From contig NZ_CP149822.1 in assembly GCF_038396755.1 (NCBI RefSeq), positions 496,001 to 560,000 on the forward strand: a DNA stretch of 64,000 nucleotides. The letters run 5' to 3'. Made by a program: the position numbers and the translations under genes. The number at the start of each line of letters is the position of its first letter. Within the stretch, counting starts at the first letter, position 1. Below are positions 25,043 through 34,729 of the stretch, piece by piece. The stretch is from Chitinophaga pollutisoli (GTDB lineage Bacteria; Bacteroidota; Bacteroidia; Chitinophagales; Chitinophagaceae). Under the pieces are notes generated by a model. The model searched no databases. It was not told the origin of the DNA and was given only the letters and a program-made list of their open reading frames with translations.

Positions 25043-28000
25043 CTACAGGTTCATTTGAATACCGGCCGAAACCGTTGTGACGTTCGGGTACATGGCGCCG
25101 TTGGACGTGCCCAGCTCCGGGTCCCAAAGCTTGAATTTGCTGAAAGTGAGCAAATTGTAGCCTTGCAGGTAAATGCGTGTGTTCTTCACCGAAAACCGTT
25201 CGAGCAGCGATGCGGGAAGCGTGTATGTCAACTCGGCGGTTTTCAGGCGGAGGTAGGAAACATCCTTCACCCACCAGCTGCTTGCCCGGTTGTTGTTATT
25301 GTTCGCCGCGCCCCAGCCCAGCCGCGGATAAAATGCGTCCGGATTGGGATTATCCACGCTCCAGCGATCTTCCGCGATGGCGTAAAGATTGCTCCTGTCC
25401 GCAGCGGCACCGTTGGCGAAGGGAATGATCCCATCACCGGAAATGTAACGGTCAACCTGTCCCGCGCCCTGGAAAAATGCGCCGATGGAAAACCCTTTCC
25501 AGTTCACGTTGAGCCCGAAGCCGTACGTAACTGCAGGAATCGTCCCCCGGCCGATTTGCGCCTCGTCGTAGCTGTTGATGACGCCGTCGCCGTTGAGGTC
25601 TTTGTACCGGATATCACCAGGTCTCGGCCTCCCTCCCAACGCGCTCTGGTCGGCACTGGTTTCGATCTCATGTTCGTTGGTGAACAGGCCGAGGGCGATG
25701 AGCCCGTAGGTGGCGTTGAGGTTCGTGCCACGACGATTCATCCAGGGATGGACTGCGTCCGGCTGGTCGTTTTCGATAACTTTATCACGGTTAAACGTCA
25801 GGTTGCCGCGGAGGTTCCAGGTAGTGGCGCCGATCTTCAGCGGCAGGCTTTCCACCGTCATATCAATCCCTTTGTTTTCGATCACCCCGAGGTTGGCGAA
25901 AGGATTGCTGATCACACCCACCATATCGCTGAGGGTGCCGCGCTGTAGGAATACCCCGGTCCTGCGCTCCTTGAAAAGGTCCACAACTACCGACAGGTTA
26001 TTGTTGAGCGTTTTAAATTCCACTCCCAGGTCGGATTTGCGGGCGGTGGACCAGGTTACATCCACGCCGTATTCGGAAATCGCAACGCCGTTATACCCTA
26101 CGCGGGCAGTAGGCCCGCCGAAAGTATACCCCGCGGCTGATCCGTTTACGAAAGTCTGGTAACCGAAGCGCCGGCCGCCGCTGCCCGAGCCCACGGTACC
26201 ATCGGAGAACCGGAGCTTGAGGAACTGGATGTATTTGCTGGCGCCTTCGAAAAAGGGCTCTTCCGATACTACCCAACCGATGCCGTAAGAGGGAAAAAAG
26301 CCGTAACGTTCACTGGGAGCGAAGTTCTCCGATCCATTATACCCGAAATTCAATTCTCCGAAGTAGCGGCCTTTGTAGGAATATGTACCCCTCCCCGCGA
26401 TACCACGGAAACGGTAAGGGATCGATGCGATCAAATCCCCGGCGAAAGCATTCAGGAAATCGCTCTGGTTGTACAATAACATGCCGCTTACGGAATGCTG
26501 GCCGAAGTCCTTCGCATAGTTAAGCGCCGTTTCGGTATAAAACCGGCGGTCGCCTCCATTGGAACGGCTATAACCCAAGGTGTTTTCACCCGTCCAGGTT
26601 TTGAACAGGTTCAGCGATCCGTCCGGGTTGTAGGGCTGGTTCTGGTTAACGAACCAGGTATCTTCGCGCTTGCCGCGGGTAATGGTCTGGCTGTTGTAAG
26701 TATCAAAGGAGAACATGGTGGTGAAAGTGAGGCCGGGCACCCAGAATCCCAGGTCCTGGTTCACCCGGGCATTGGTATACACCTGGTTGCCGAAAACCGT
26801 CTGGAACCCGCGGCGGGTAATGTCTGCATAGGGGTTACGGTCTGCCCCGTCAGGACCGCTGGCATTGATTCCCGGAACTTTATTGCCGGGGTACATGATC
26901 GGAAATATCACGGGAGACAGCGCCATGGCCGACTGGAAAGCCGTGGATGAGCTCACGGCCGGGTAATTGGCATTGGTGATATACCCCTGGATACCCAGTT
27001 CGAATTTTGTAGTCTTCGTCAGCGTCAGGTTTGTATTGCTCGTGAAATTGAATTTCTTGAAGCGGGTATCGGCATTATATTTCTCGAGTCCGTCCGTTTT
27101 GAGGAGCCCATTTTCATCATAATATGCCAGGGACACGTAGTAATTCGCTTTATCAGTACCACCTGTAGCGCTAACGTTCACGCGGCGGTTGTTGCCCCGG
27201 TCGTTGAACAGGGCGCGTATCCAGTCTACATTGGGGTATACGATGGGATCATCTCCTTTGGCCGTATTGTCTATATAAGCCTGGGAGAAACGGGGCGCCT
27301 GGCCGCTGTTGGCGAGCGCTTCGTTGGCCAGTTTCATATAGATAAGGCCGTTGGCCATTTCCGGGATCTGCGTGAAAGTGGTGAGGCCCTGGTTGTAATT
27401 CACCACGAAGGCCGTTTTACCGGCCTTGCCGCCTTTGGTTTTCACCAATACTACGCCGTTTGCGCCGCGCACGCCGTAAACGGCGGTGGCGGCTGCATCT
27501 TTCAGAATGGAGAAGGAGGCGATGTCTTCAGGGTCGATGCTATTGAGGCTTCTTTCCACCCCATCCACCAAAATCAGCGGTGCGGCACTGTTGGTTCCGG
27601 TAAATGTGGAAATGCCGCGGATCCAGATTTCCGAGAAATCCCGGCCCGGTTCACCGGATCGCTGGACCCCTACCACACCGGCGATCCTGCCGGCCAGCAC
27701 GTTGGTGATACTGGCAACGGGCTGTTTCAGCTCTTCCACGTTGACGGAAGACTGCGCACCAACCAGGCTGATCTTTTTCTGCCGCCCGAAACCGACTACC
27801 ACCACTTCATTGACATTCCCCTCGGCGGCTTCCAGCGTTACGTTGATCTCCAGGGAACTGCCCACCTGCAGCACCTGCGTTTTAAAACTTACATGCGAAA
27901 ACTCAAGCGCACTTTGCTTGTTGGCTTTTACGGTATACCGGCCGCTACCATCCGTAATGGCCAGGGCGGAAGGATTGTTGGAAACCCGCACGGTAACAGC

Positions 28001-28165
28001 TTCCACCGGCTTGTCCAACCGGTCGCGCACAATACCCGAAATCGTAATTTCACCGCTTGATTGCGCCATCAGCGGCCAAAGCGGCATCAGTAATAGACAT
28101 AGGGATATGAACAGGCCGGCAGGGAGCCGCCCTTTCATACCATGGCACCATTTTTTCATGATCAT
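25043..28165 (-). CDS. SusC/RagA TonB-linked outer membrane protein
   Basis: About 1040 residues. Signal peptide (MKKWCHGMKGRLPAGLF..., PLMAQ), CarboxypepD_reg-like domain (ISGIVRDRLDKPVEAVTV), NEVVVVGFGRQKK preceding the plug, plug with GVRGANGVVLVKTKGG, and a 22-strand beta-barrel ending in SAGIQMNL. Imports oligomers across the outer membrane using TonB energy together with the SusD next to it. No STN domain is present, so anti-sigma signalling is not expected. Start placed at the ATGs 28165/28159 that begin the signal peptide; the open frame reaches 28279. Confidence 0.95.
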   Translation of the reverse strand: MIMKKWCHGMKGRLPAGLFISLCLLLMPLWPLMAQSSGEITISGIVRDRLDKPVEAVTVRVSNNPSALAITDGSGRYTVKANKQSALEFSHVSFKTQVLQVGSSLEINVTLEAAEGNVNEVVVVGFGRQKKISLVGAQSSVNVEELKQPVASITNVLAGRIAGVVGVQRSGEPGRDFSEIWIRGISTFTGTNSAAPLILVDGVERSLNSIDPEDIASFSILKDAAATAVYGVRGANGVVLVKTKGGKAGKTAFVVNYNQGLTTFTQIPEMANGLIYMKLANEALANSGQAPRFSQAYIDNTAKGDDPIVYPNVDWIRALFNDRGNNRRVNVSATGGTDKANYYVSLAYYDENGLLKTDGLEKYNADTRFKKFNFTSNTNLTLTKTTKFELGIQGYITNANYPAVSSSTAFQSAMALSPVIFPIMYPGNKVPGINASGPDGADRNPYADITRRGFQTVFGNQVYTNARVNQDLGFWVPGLTFTTMFSFDTYNSQTITRGKREDTWFVNQNQPYNPDGSLNLFKTWTGENTLGYSRSNGGDRRFYTETALNYAKDFGQHSVSGMLLYNQSDFLNAFAGDLIASIPYRFRGIAGRGTYSYKGRYFGELNFGYNGSENFAPSERYGFFPSYGIGWVVSEEPFFEGASKYIQFLKLRFSDGTVGSGSGGRRFGYQTFVNGSAAGYTFGGPTARVGYNGVAISEYGVDVTWSTARKSDLGVEFKTLNNNLSVVVDLFKERRTGVFLQRGTLSDMVGVISNPFANLGVIENKGIDMTVESLPLKIGATTWNLRGNLTFNRDKVIENDQPDAVHPWMNRRGTNLNATYGLIALGLFTNEHEIETSADQSALGGRPRPGDIRYKDLNGDGVINSYDEAQIGRGTIPAVTYGFGLNVNWKGFSIGAFFQGAGQVDRYISGDGIIPFANGAAADRSNLYAIAEDRWSVDNPNPDAFYPRLGWGAANNNNNRASSWWVKDVSYLRLKTAELTYTLPASLLERFSVKNTRIYLQGYNLLTFSKFKLWDPELGTSNGAMYPNVTTVSAGIQMNL

Positions 28166-28233
28166 GGCATAAGTAGATTTGATTGATAAGAATGTTGAAT
28201 TGGTTGAAGCGATCGGGGTTAAAATTACCAAAC

Positions 28234-28245
28234 ATGCCATGGCAT
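28234..28245. promoter_or_regulatory. Palindrome ATGCCATGGCAT between susC and the histidine kinase gene
   Basis: Perfect 12-bp palindrome in the divergent region. A near -7 box for susC (CATGTTTG on the minus strand, 28236-28229) overlaps it, so a repressor bound here could block susC. Weak evidence; palindromes of this length also occur by chance. Confidence 0.3.
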
Positions 28246-28336
28246 TGCTGTTAACGGAAGTCAAACAAATAGTTAACACATTCTAAATAGGCCGCCTTCC
28301 TTCCGCTTTCTTGAAAACCTTTCCTACCTTCCGCAA

Positions 28337-29791
28337 ATGGTATTCAACCTGCGCCGGATGAAAAAATCAAAATTCACCTATATCGTCATCGCTGTCGTGA
28401 GCTTCCTTGCGCTCACTTCCGTGCAGGCATATCTGATTTACAATACTTTCAAACTCCGCAATGACCAGTATAAAATACCGGAAAAAAAGATCGTGCGGGA
28501 GCGCTACGAGCGGGAAATGACCAACGAAAACCTGTTCCCCGGCGCGGGGAAGATTGTGGACCGTTATATCGAGAACGACAACATCTATCTGCTCGAAAAC
28601 TATTACAAGAAAGACTCCGCGCAGTTTGAGCTGCTGAAGCAGCGCATGCTCGACAGCACCTGGCAGGCGCTGACCGCCCGTAATAATATGGACAGCCTGC
28701 TGACCGACATCCTGCAGAACAACGATATCCATGAAACGTTCCGCTACGCCCTGGTGCTGAATGCCATAGATGTGGCTTTCGAAAGCAACCGGTACATCCC
28801 GCTGTATGAGGCTGGCCGTTTTTATCCGCTGCTCAACGTAGCCGCCCAAAAACCAATGGGCCTGCTGATCGGCGGCAACCTCAAAAAACCAGGCCGCCAC
28901 AACCTCGTGTCTTCCCTCACACTCAGCAGCACACGGCCATACAGTTACCGAATCAGCTTCTCCCTTTTCATGGATACCGACGATCGTACCCTGACCATCC
29001 TCAAACTCATGTGGCCGCTGTTGCTGCTGTCGGTATTGTCCGTACTCGGCGTCGTGACCATTTTCTTCGCTACTTATATGAACTGGCTGCGGCAGCGGAA
29101 ATTGTCGGACATGAAAAGCGATTTCATCAACAACATCACCCACGAGCTGCATACGCCACTGGCTGCCATTGCCGTGGCCGGGAAGAGCCTGCGAAACGAC
29201 CGGATAAACGAAAGAAAGGAGAATATCCTGGCGCTCACGGATGTGATCGAACGCCAGAGCTGCCGTTTGCGGCAGCTCATCACCCAGGTGCTGGACATTA
29301 CCGCTTCCGGCAAGATCGCACTGAACAAGTCGCCGCAATCCGTTCACCAGCATCTGGAAGAAATCCTGTTGGACTTCCGGCTGAAATACACTGAGGAAAA
29401 CATCCTCCTGGAACTGCATAAGGATGCGCGGCAAGCGGAGGCGGAAATAGACCCTTTCTGGTTTGCTACAATGGTATTCAACCTGCTGGACAATGCTGTA
29501 AAATACAATACCAGTAAGGATAAAAGGATTACCGTCAGCACCCGCAACAATAAAAAGCAATTGGAATTAAGGATAGAAGACAATGGCATCGGCATCCCCG
29601 CAGCGGTGCAGCGCTATGTATTCGATAAATTTTACCGCCATACCCGCCAGGAGGTAACGCAGATTAAAGGGCTGGGCCTTGGGCTGTATTATGTAAAACA
29701 ATGCGTGGAAGCGCATGGCTGGGACCTGCAGACCGTGAGCCCGCCCGGCAAAGGCACCCTTTTCCTGATCTCTATCCCGCTGTTACAATAA
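28337..29791 (+). CDS. RprX-like sensor histidine kinase
   Basis: 484-residue membrane kinase. Helix 1 about 13-32, periplasmic domain about 35-215, helix 2 about 222-245, then HisKA with phospho-acceptor His in FINNITHELHTPLAAI, and HATPase with NLLDNAVKYN, DNGIGIP and GLGLGLYYVKQ. Organisation matches Bacteroides RprX. A response regulator gene follows 6 bases after the stop, so the two are co-expressed. Divergent from the susC locus; whether it controls that locus is not shown by the sequence. Start may be the Met at 28358. Confidence 0.93.
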   Translation: MVFNLRRMKKSKFTYIVIAVVSFLALTSVQAYLIYNTFKLRNDQYKIPEKKIVRERYEREMTNENLFPGAGKIVDRYIENDNIYLLENYYKKDSAQFELLKQRMLDSTWQALTARNNMDSLLTDILQNNDIHETFRYALVLNAIDVAFESNRYIPLYEAGRFYPLLNVAAQKPMGLLIGGNLKKPGRHNLVSSLTLSSTRPYSYRISFSLFMDTDDRTLTILKLMWPLLLLSVLSVLGVVTIFFATYMNWLRQRKLSDMKSDFINNITHELHTPLAAIAVAGKSLRNDRINERKENILALTDVIERQSCRLRQLITQVLDITASGKIALNKSPQSVHQHLEEILLDFRLKYTEENILLELHKDARQAEAEIDPFWFATMVFNLLDNAVKYNTSKDKRITVSTRNNKKQLELRIEDNGIGIPAAVQRYVFDKFYRHTRQEVTQIKGLGLGLYYVKQCVEAHGWDLQTVSPPGKGTLFLISIPLLQ

Positions 29792-29797
29792 CGTCAG

Positions 29798-30502
29798 ATG
29801 AAAATAAACATCCTTTTTGTGGAAGATGAAACCGACCTCGGTAATGTGGTAAGCCAATACCTGGAAGTGATGGATGCCTCCGTAACCTGGTGTACCAATG
29901 GCCCGGACGCGCTCCGCACCTTCCAGGCCAACCCCGCCGCATTCGATATCCTCCTGCTCGACGTAAGCCTGCCGCAGATGGACGGATTCCAGCTCGCGCG
30001 CGAAGTCCTGAAAACCGCGCCCGACACTTCTTTTCTTTTCCTGACCGCCCGGAAGGAAAAACAAGACCGCATGCAGGGGCTGCATATCGGGGCCGACGAC
30101 TACATTACCAAACCCTTCGATATCGACGAACTGGTTTTGCGCATCCGCAATATCGTGCGGCGGCGCACCGGCGGCGGCCCTGTTGTCAACTGCATGCATA
30201 TCGGGGACGTCCAATATTACAAAGACAGCCTGAAGCTCCGCATTCCCGACAGGAAAGACGTTACCCTTACCCCGCGCGAAGCCGAGCTTTTCGAATTCCT
30301 TTTCAAACATTCCAACAGGGTGGTGAAACGGGAAGAAATACTGGTACAATTATGGGGCGACAATGACTATTTCCTCGGACGCAGCCTCGATGTTTTCATT
30401 TCCCGGCTCCGCAAACTGCTGCAACATTCGCAAAAGGTAACGATCGAAAACGTTTATGGGCTGGGCTACATATTGAAAGACCAGTCCCGGGACGCGGGAT
30501 AA
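29798..30502 (+). CDS. RprY-like response regulator (OmpR/PhoB family)
   Basis: 234 residues. Receiver domain about 1-118 (FVEDETDLG, phospho-acceptor Asp in ILLLDVSLPQMDG, KPFDIDEL) and winged-helix DNA-binding domain about 135-230 (LTPREAELFEFLFKHSNRVVKREEIL, SRLRKLLQ, NVYGLGYIL). Directly downstream of its kinase; ends at a shared bidirectional terminator. Confidence 0.95.
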   Translation: MKINILFVEDETDLGNVVSQYLEVMDASVTWCTNGPDALRTFQANPAAFDILLLDVSLPQMDGFQLAREVLKTAPDTSFLFLTARKEKQDRMQGLHIGADDYITKPFDIDELVLRIRNIVRRRTGGGPVVNCMHIGDVQYYKDSLKLRIPDRKDVTLTPREAELFEFLFKHSNRVVKREEILVQLWGDNDYFLGRSLDVFISRLRKLLQHSQKVTIENVYGLGYILKDQSRDAG

Positions 30503-30516
30503 ACCTGCTCCAACGG

Positions 30517-30552
30517 AAAAGGCCGTCGCATTTTGCAATGAGACGGCCTTTT
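30517..30552. terminator. Bidirectional terminator between the response regulator and ccmF
   Basis: AAAAGGCCGTC (30517-30527) pairs perfectly with GACGGCCTTTT (30542-30552); A run on one side and T run on the other allow termination from both directions. Confidence 0.85.
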
Positions 30553-30571
30553 CTATGTAATTCCGTAAGTC

Positions 30572-33106
30572 TTATTTGCTCTTCATGCGCTGGCGCATCG
30601 CCATGCCGAAGCCTACCGCCATCACGATGATGCCGATCCAAAGCACGTTGATATGCGGGAAGATGAGCGCCTTCAGCACGATGTAATCCATCGGCTCGCG
30701 GGTTTCTTTCAGTTCGATCTGCACCTTATTCTCGTTCGGCAGGATCTTGGTGAACTTCACCGCCAAGCTCAGGGGCGCCACGGTATCGGGCACATTCGCC
30801 TGGAAGCTGCTGTCGCGGATGAAATATACCGGGTTGATCCGGAAATCACCGTTGTCGCGGGTATGTACGTAAATATCGGCTCCCACGGCGATGTCGCCCG
30901 TTTCGGGATGATAATTCTTTTGTTTCGGCTTGGTATTGAGGCTCTCCAGCACCATAAAGCCCTTCGAGAAGTACACGGTATCGCCCTGGGTGATGACGTG
31001 CGGGGTGTAAGGCAGCGTGTCGGCCGGGATATCTTTCCGGGGCACAGCGGTGATGTAGGTGAAGATATCGCGCGTCAGGTAGTGCTTGGAATCCGGATTC
31101 GGCGTGATGCCTTCCTGCCCTTTCACGTTGAGATACGCGTCGGGATAGAGGGTAAAGCGCTCGGTGGGCTCGGCGTCAAGCGTCGCTTTGCGTTCGTATT
31201 CAACGATATAGAGCGTCTTATCCTTATCCACCGTGGAGATGGAATCACCGCGATAGGTTACGAAATACGGTCCCATTTGCACCGGCAGCCCTTTAGGGAG
31301 CATGAGGTTTTCACGGGAGTTCTGGCCGCTTTCTTTCGTGAAATAGCCACTCAGCACGTTCATCTTATCGACAGACAAAACCTCCTTCTTGCTGGAAGAG
31401 ATGAGAATCCCCAGCAGCATGAGCCCGAAGCCCACGTGGGCCACGGAGGCGCCGGCGGCTTTAGTCTTGCCTTTCAGGACGGTAATAATATAAGTGATGT
31501 TGGCCACTACGGAATACACGCAGGCGAAGAGCATGAGGTAAACGCCCAGCAGGAAGCCCGCGCCGTAGTCGGTGAAGAAGATGCGGCCCGTCCACCCGAT
31601 CAGCACCGCGATGGCGATGGAGATCAGCGTAGGCCATGCCAGTTTTTTCGCCAGCACGCCTTTGGGGGTATCCTTGTACTTCATGAACTGGGTGATAGCT
31701 GTGAGCAGGGCGATGATGATCGCCAGCCAGATCTGCACTTTGTTGTAATGCAGCATCACATCGGTCGGGGGCGCGAATTCTTCGAGATTGAAAAGTTTGC
31801 GCAGGCCGGAGAGGTCGAGCAGTTTGTTCCAAACGGGGATGGAGGTGAAGAAGGTCACGTGCAGGGCGGAAACCAGCAGCACGAGGGCGCCAACGAACAT
31901 CCAAAACTCGCGGGAGTAAGTGCTTTCTTCCTTTTTCATCTGCGGGATCTGCTTTCCGCGGGCGACCAGCATCCATAAGGCCGGGATGGTGAATATGCCC
32001 ATGAACACCAGGAGCTGGCCGCTCATGCCGAGGTCGGTAAACGAGTGCACCGAGGTTTGGCCGAGGATACCGCTGCGGGTCAGGAAAGTGGAATACAGGA
32101 TGAAAACGAAGGATATAATGACGAAGAAGAAAGACGATTTAAGGGCGTGGCCGGAGTGGCGGAAGGCCAGCATGGTATGGATACCGGCTACGAGGGTCAG
32201 CCAGGGAACCATGGAGGCGTTCTCTACGGGGTCCCATGCCCAGTAACCGCCGAAGGTCAGCGATTCGTAGGCCCAGGCCGCACCCATCATGATGCCCACG
32301 CCGAGCACCATGCCGGCGAAGAGGGCCCAGGGGAGCGCGGGTTTCACCCATTCGGTATAGCGGCGCGTCCAGAGGCCGGCAACGCCATAGGCGAATGGCA
32401 CGATAGTGGCGGCGAAACCGAGGAAGAGCACCGGCGGGTGGATCACCATCCAGTAGTTCTTCAGCAGCGCGTTCAGACCGTTTCCGTCCATGAACTGCTT
32501 GAACTGCATGTAATCCGGGTTATTGAAGATAGGCAACGAAGGGTCTTCCTGCCGGATGAGGAGGAAGGGGTTGCTGCCCACTTTATAATCGAAAACGTAA
32601 ATCCCGATGAGCATGCTGCCCAGGCAAACCTGCGAAAATGCGAGGACCGCCATCACGGGAGCTTCCCAGGATTTCGAGGTGTTCACGAGAATAATCCCCA
32701 GCACGCTGTGCCATACGCTCCAGAGCAGGAAGCTGCCCTCCTGCCCTTCCCAGAAACAGCTGAGGAGGTATTTCACTTCCAGGTCGCGGTCGGAGTGCTG
32801 CCAGGCATACTTATATTCGAATAAGTGATTGGAAATGATGTAGTAAAGTGTGGCGAATACGGCGAATACGGAAAATGCCTGGGTATAGAACGCCCAGCGG
32901 CCTATTTTGGCCCAGGAAGCCTTCTTAAGCTCATCCGTCTGCCTGACGCTGATGAAGTAAGCCACTACAGACACCAGGGAGGCGACGAACGCCAGGATGC
33001 TGAATAAATGGCCCAGTTGACCGGGAAGCAGGTGCTCCCCATTGTATTTGATCGATTCCAAAGGTTGTCCGTAAGTTGTGATGAATCCCGCCGCCGGTTC
33101 AGGCAT
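30572..33106 (-). CDS. ccmF: Cytochrome c maturation protein CcmF/CcsA type
   Basis: 844-residue polytopic membrane protein that transfers heme to apocytochrome c. Contains the WWD-type heme-handling region WGGYWAWDPVENASM (as FGGYWAWDPVENASM), conserved His residues in VIHPPVLFLG and in LAFRHSG, more than ten hydrophobic helices and a large periplasmic C-terminal domain (about 600-815) before a last helix. Downstream of ccmE with 40 bases between, forming a ccmE-ccmF unit; ccmABC are not in the window. Confidence 0.92.
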   Translation of the reverse strand: MPEPAAGFITTYGQPLESIKYNGEHLLPGQLGHLFSILAFVASLVSVVAYFISVRQTDELKKASWAKIGRWAFYTQAFSVFAVFATLYYIISNHLFEYKYAWQHSDRDLEVKYLLSCFWEGQEGSFLLWSVWHSVLGIILVNTSKSWEAPVMAVLAFSQVCLGSMLIGIYVFDYKVGSNPFLLIRQEDPSLPIFNNPDYMQFKQFMDGNGLNALLKNYWMVIHPPVLFLGFAATIVPFAYGVAGLWTRRYTEWVKPALPWALFAGMVLGVGIMMGAAWAYESLTFGGYWAWDPVENASMVPWLTLVAGIHTMLAFRHSGHALKSSFFFVIISFVFILYSTFLTRSGILGQTSVHSFTDLGMSGQLLVFMGIFTIPALWMLVARGKQIPQMKKEESTYSREFWMFVGALVLLVSALHVTFFTSIPVWNKLLDLSGLRKLFNLEEFAPPTDVMLHYNKVQIWLAIIIALLTAITQFMKYKDTPKGVLAKKLAWPTLISIAIAVLIGWTGRIFFTDYGAGFLLGVYLMLFACVYSVVANITYIITVLKGKTKAAGASVAHVGFGLMLLGILISSSKKEVLSVDKMNVLSGYFTKESGQNSRENLMLPKGLPVQMGPYFVTYRGDSISTVDKDKTLYIVEYERKATLDAEPTERFTLYPDAYLNVKGQEGITPNPDSKHYLTRDIFTYITAVPRKDIPADTLPYTPHVITQGDTVYFSKGFMVLESLNTKPKQKNYHPETGDIAVGADIYVHTRDNGDFRINPVYFIRDSSFQANVPDTVAPLSLAVKFTKILPNENKVQIELKETREPMDYIVLKALIFPHINVLWIGIIVMAVGFGMAMRQRMKSK

Positions 33107-33146
33107 AGCACAAAAGGCGACGATATACAGTTATATAATATTTTCC

Positions 33147-33548
33147 TTAAATGTCTTTCTGTGCGCTGTAGGCGGTTTGCTCGTCTTTATATTTGGACGG
33201 GCATTTCATAAGGATTTTGGTGCACTGGAACTCAGTACCCACCATCCGGCCGGTGAGCACCAGCTCGGTGGATTTCTCGAAGTCGGTAGGCCGGGTGCCG
33301 TAGAACACGACACGGCTGATTTCGCCGCTTTTGTCTTTCATGTGAAAGCTGAAATAGTTGGCGTCTTTGGCGGGATCGTAAATAACGGATTTGGTGCTGT
33401 CGAGCGCGCCGATCACGTGAATTTCCTTTCCTTCCTTTTTACGGGCGGTGGCGAATGTTTCGTAAGTGCTGAAATCACCTACCATCATAACCATACCAGC
33501 CACGCATACCGCAATAACTACGAGCAGAATAATACTTGTCTTCTTCAT
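33147..33548 (-). CDS. ccmE: Cytochrome c maturation protein CcmE, CxxxY type
   Basis: 133-residue periplasmic heme chaperone with N-terminal membrane anchor (about 5-23, SIILLVVIAVCVAGMVMMV) and OB fold (GKEIHVIGALDS, FSFHMKDKSGE, VVFYGTRPTDF, VLTGRM). The usual heme-linking HxxxY motif is replaced by Cys: LMKCPSKYKDE reads CxxxY, the variant described from archaea and some sulfate reducers. ATG at 33548 begins the anchor. Directly upstream of ccmF. Confidence 0.88.
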   Translation of the reverse strand: MKKTSIILLVVIAVCVAGMVMMVGDFSTYETFATARKKEGKEIHVIGALDSTKSVIYDPAKDANYFSFHMKDKSGEISRVVFYGTRPTDFEKSTELVLTGRMVGTEFQCTKILMKCPSKYKDEQTAYSAQKDI

Positions 33549-33569
33549 CCTTACCAGATTAATCGTGGA

Positions 33570-33577
33570 CAAAGGTA
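33570..33577 (-). promoter_or_regulatory. -7 element of ccmE
   Basis: Minus strand TACCTTTG, exact match to TAnnTTTG, 22 bases before the ccmE ATG. Confidence 0.55.
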
Positions 33578-33645
33578 GCCAAAAAACCCGTTCAGGGGGC
33601 CTGATATTCGTCAGGTTTCCCCCTCCCGGAACCAATTTTTACCTG

Positions 33646-33653
33646 TACCTTTG
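33646..33653 (+). promoter_or_regulatory. -7 element of the arginase-family operon
   Basis: TACCTTTG, exact TAnnTTTG match, 30 bases before the ATG at 33683. It is identical to the divergent ccmE box 70 bases away. Confidence 0.55.
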
Positions 33654-33682
33654 CGCGGAAATACGCTAAGTACTGATTTATC

Positions 33683-34729
33683 ATGGCTGATCTCTCGAAA
33701 TTTGATCCCAACTCCCCCGGCCTGCTGTCCAATAACATATTCGGACTGCCTTTCGGGGAAGACGATGCCCGGCTGGTGCTCCTCCCGGTGCCCTGGGAAG
33801 TGACGGTGTCCTACAACAACGGTACTGCCCGCGGGCCGGAACACATTTTCAAAGCCTCCCTGCAGGTGGACCTCTACGACACGGACACCGGCACCGACGG
33901 CTGGAAACAGGGCTTCTTCATGCGCGAATGCGACCGGCAGCTGCTGCTCCGGAGCGATTACCTCCGCAAGGAAGCCGAGCTTTACCTGAAATTCCTCGCT
34001 GAAGGCGGAGACGTGAACGACAACGACTTCATGCGCCGTTCGGTTGACGATGTGAACAAAGGGACCGAGAAAATGAATGCCTGGGTCTACGAACAGACGA
34101 AAGGCCTTCTCGCCAAAGGGAAACTGGTAGGCCTCGTAGGCGGCGACCACTCCACACCGCTGGGCTTCTTCCGCGCCATCGGCGAGCATAAGGGCGATTT
34201 CGGCATCCTCCAGATCGACGCGCACGCCGATCTCCGCGACAGCTACGAAGGTTTTAAATACTCCCACGCGTCCATCATGTACAACGCCCTGCAGGAAGTG
34301 CCGCAGCTCAAAAAGCTGGTGCAGGTAGGCCTCCGCGACTACTGCGAAGGGGAACTGGAGCTGATCCGCAACAGCGGCGGGCGCATTACGGCGTATTTCG
34401 ACCACGACATGAAAGAGCGCATGTACGAAGGCGAGGCCTGGAAGAGCATTTGCGACGATATCATCCAGCAGCTGCCGCAGCAGGTACATATTTCTTTCGA
34501 TATCGACGGACTGGACCCGAAGCTTTGTCCGCATACCGGCACCCCGGTGCCCGGGGGCCTCGAAGCGCAGCAGGTATATTACCTCTTCCGCCGCGTGATC
34601 GAAAGCGGGCGCACCATTATCAGCTTCGACCTGGTGGAGGTAAGCGCCGGGCTCGATGAGTGGGACGCCAACGTGGGCGCGCGCATCCTTTTCAAATTGT
34701 GTAACCTGATGGTTAAATCCAATGTATAA
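33683..34729 (+). CDS. Arginase/agmatinase-family (ureohydrolase) protein
   Basis: 348-residue ureohydrolase fold. Binuclear manganese ligands are intact: GGDHSTPLG (His), DAHADLRDSYEG (Asp/His/Asp) and SFDIDGLDP (Asp/Asp). An N-terminal segment of about 100 residues (FGLPFGEDDARLVLLPVPWE) is typical of agmatinase-like Bacteroidota proteins. Substrate may be agmatine, arginine, formimidoylglutamate or another guanidino compound. First of three overlapping genes: its 3' end overlaps the next gene by 8 bases. Confidence 0.88.
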   Translation: MADLSKFDPNSPGLLSNNIFGLPFGEDDARLVLLPVPWEVTVSYNNGTARGPEHIFKASLQVDLYDTDTGTDGWKQGFFMRECDRQLLLRSDYLRKEAELYLKFLAEGGDVNDNDFMRRSVDDVNKGTEKMNAWVYEQTKGLLAKGKLVGLVGGDHSTPLGFFRAIGEHKGDFGILQIDAHADLRDSYEGFKYSHASIMYNALQEVPQLKKLVQVGLRDYCEGELELIRNSGGRITAYFDHDMKERMYEGEAWKSICDDIIQQLPQQVHISFDIDGLDPKLCPHTGTPVPGGLEAQQVYYLFRRVIESGRTIISFDLVEVSAGLDEWDANVGARILFKLCNLMVKSNV

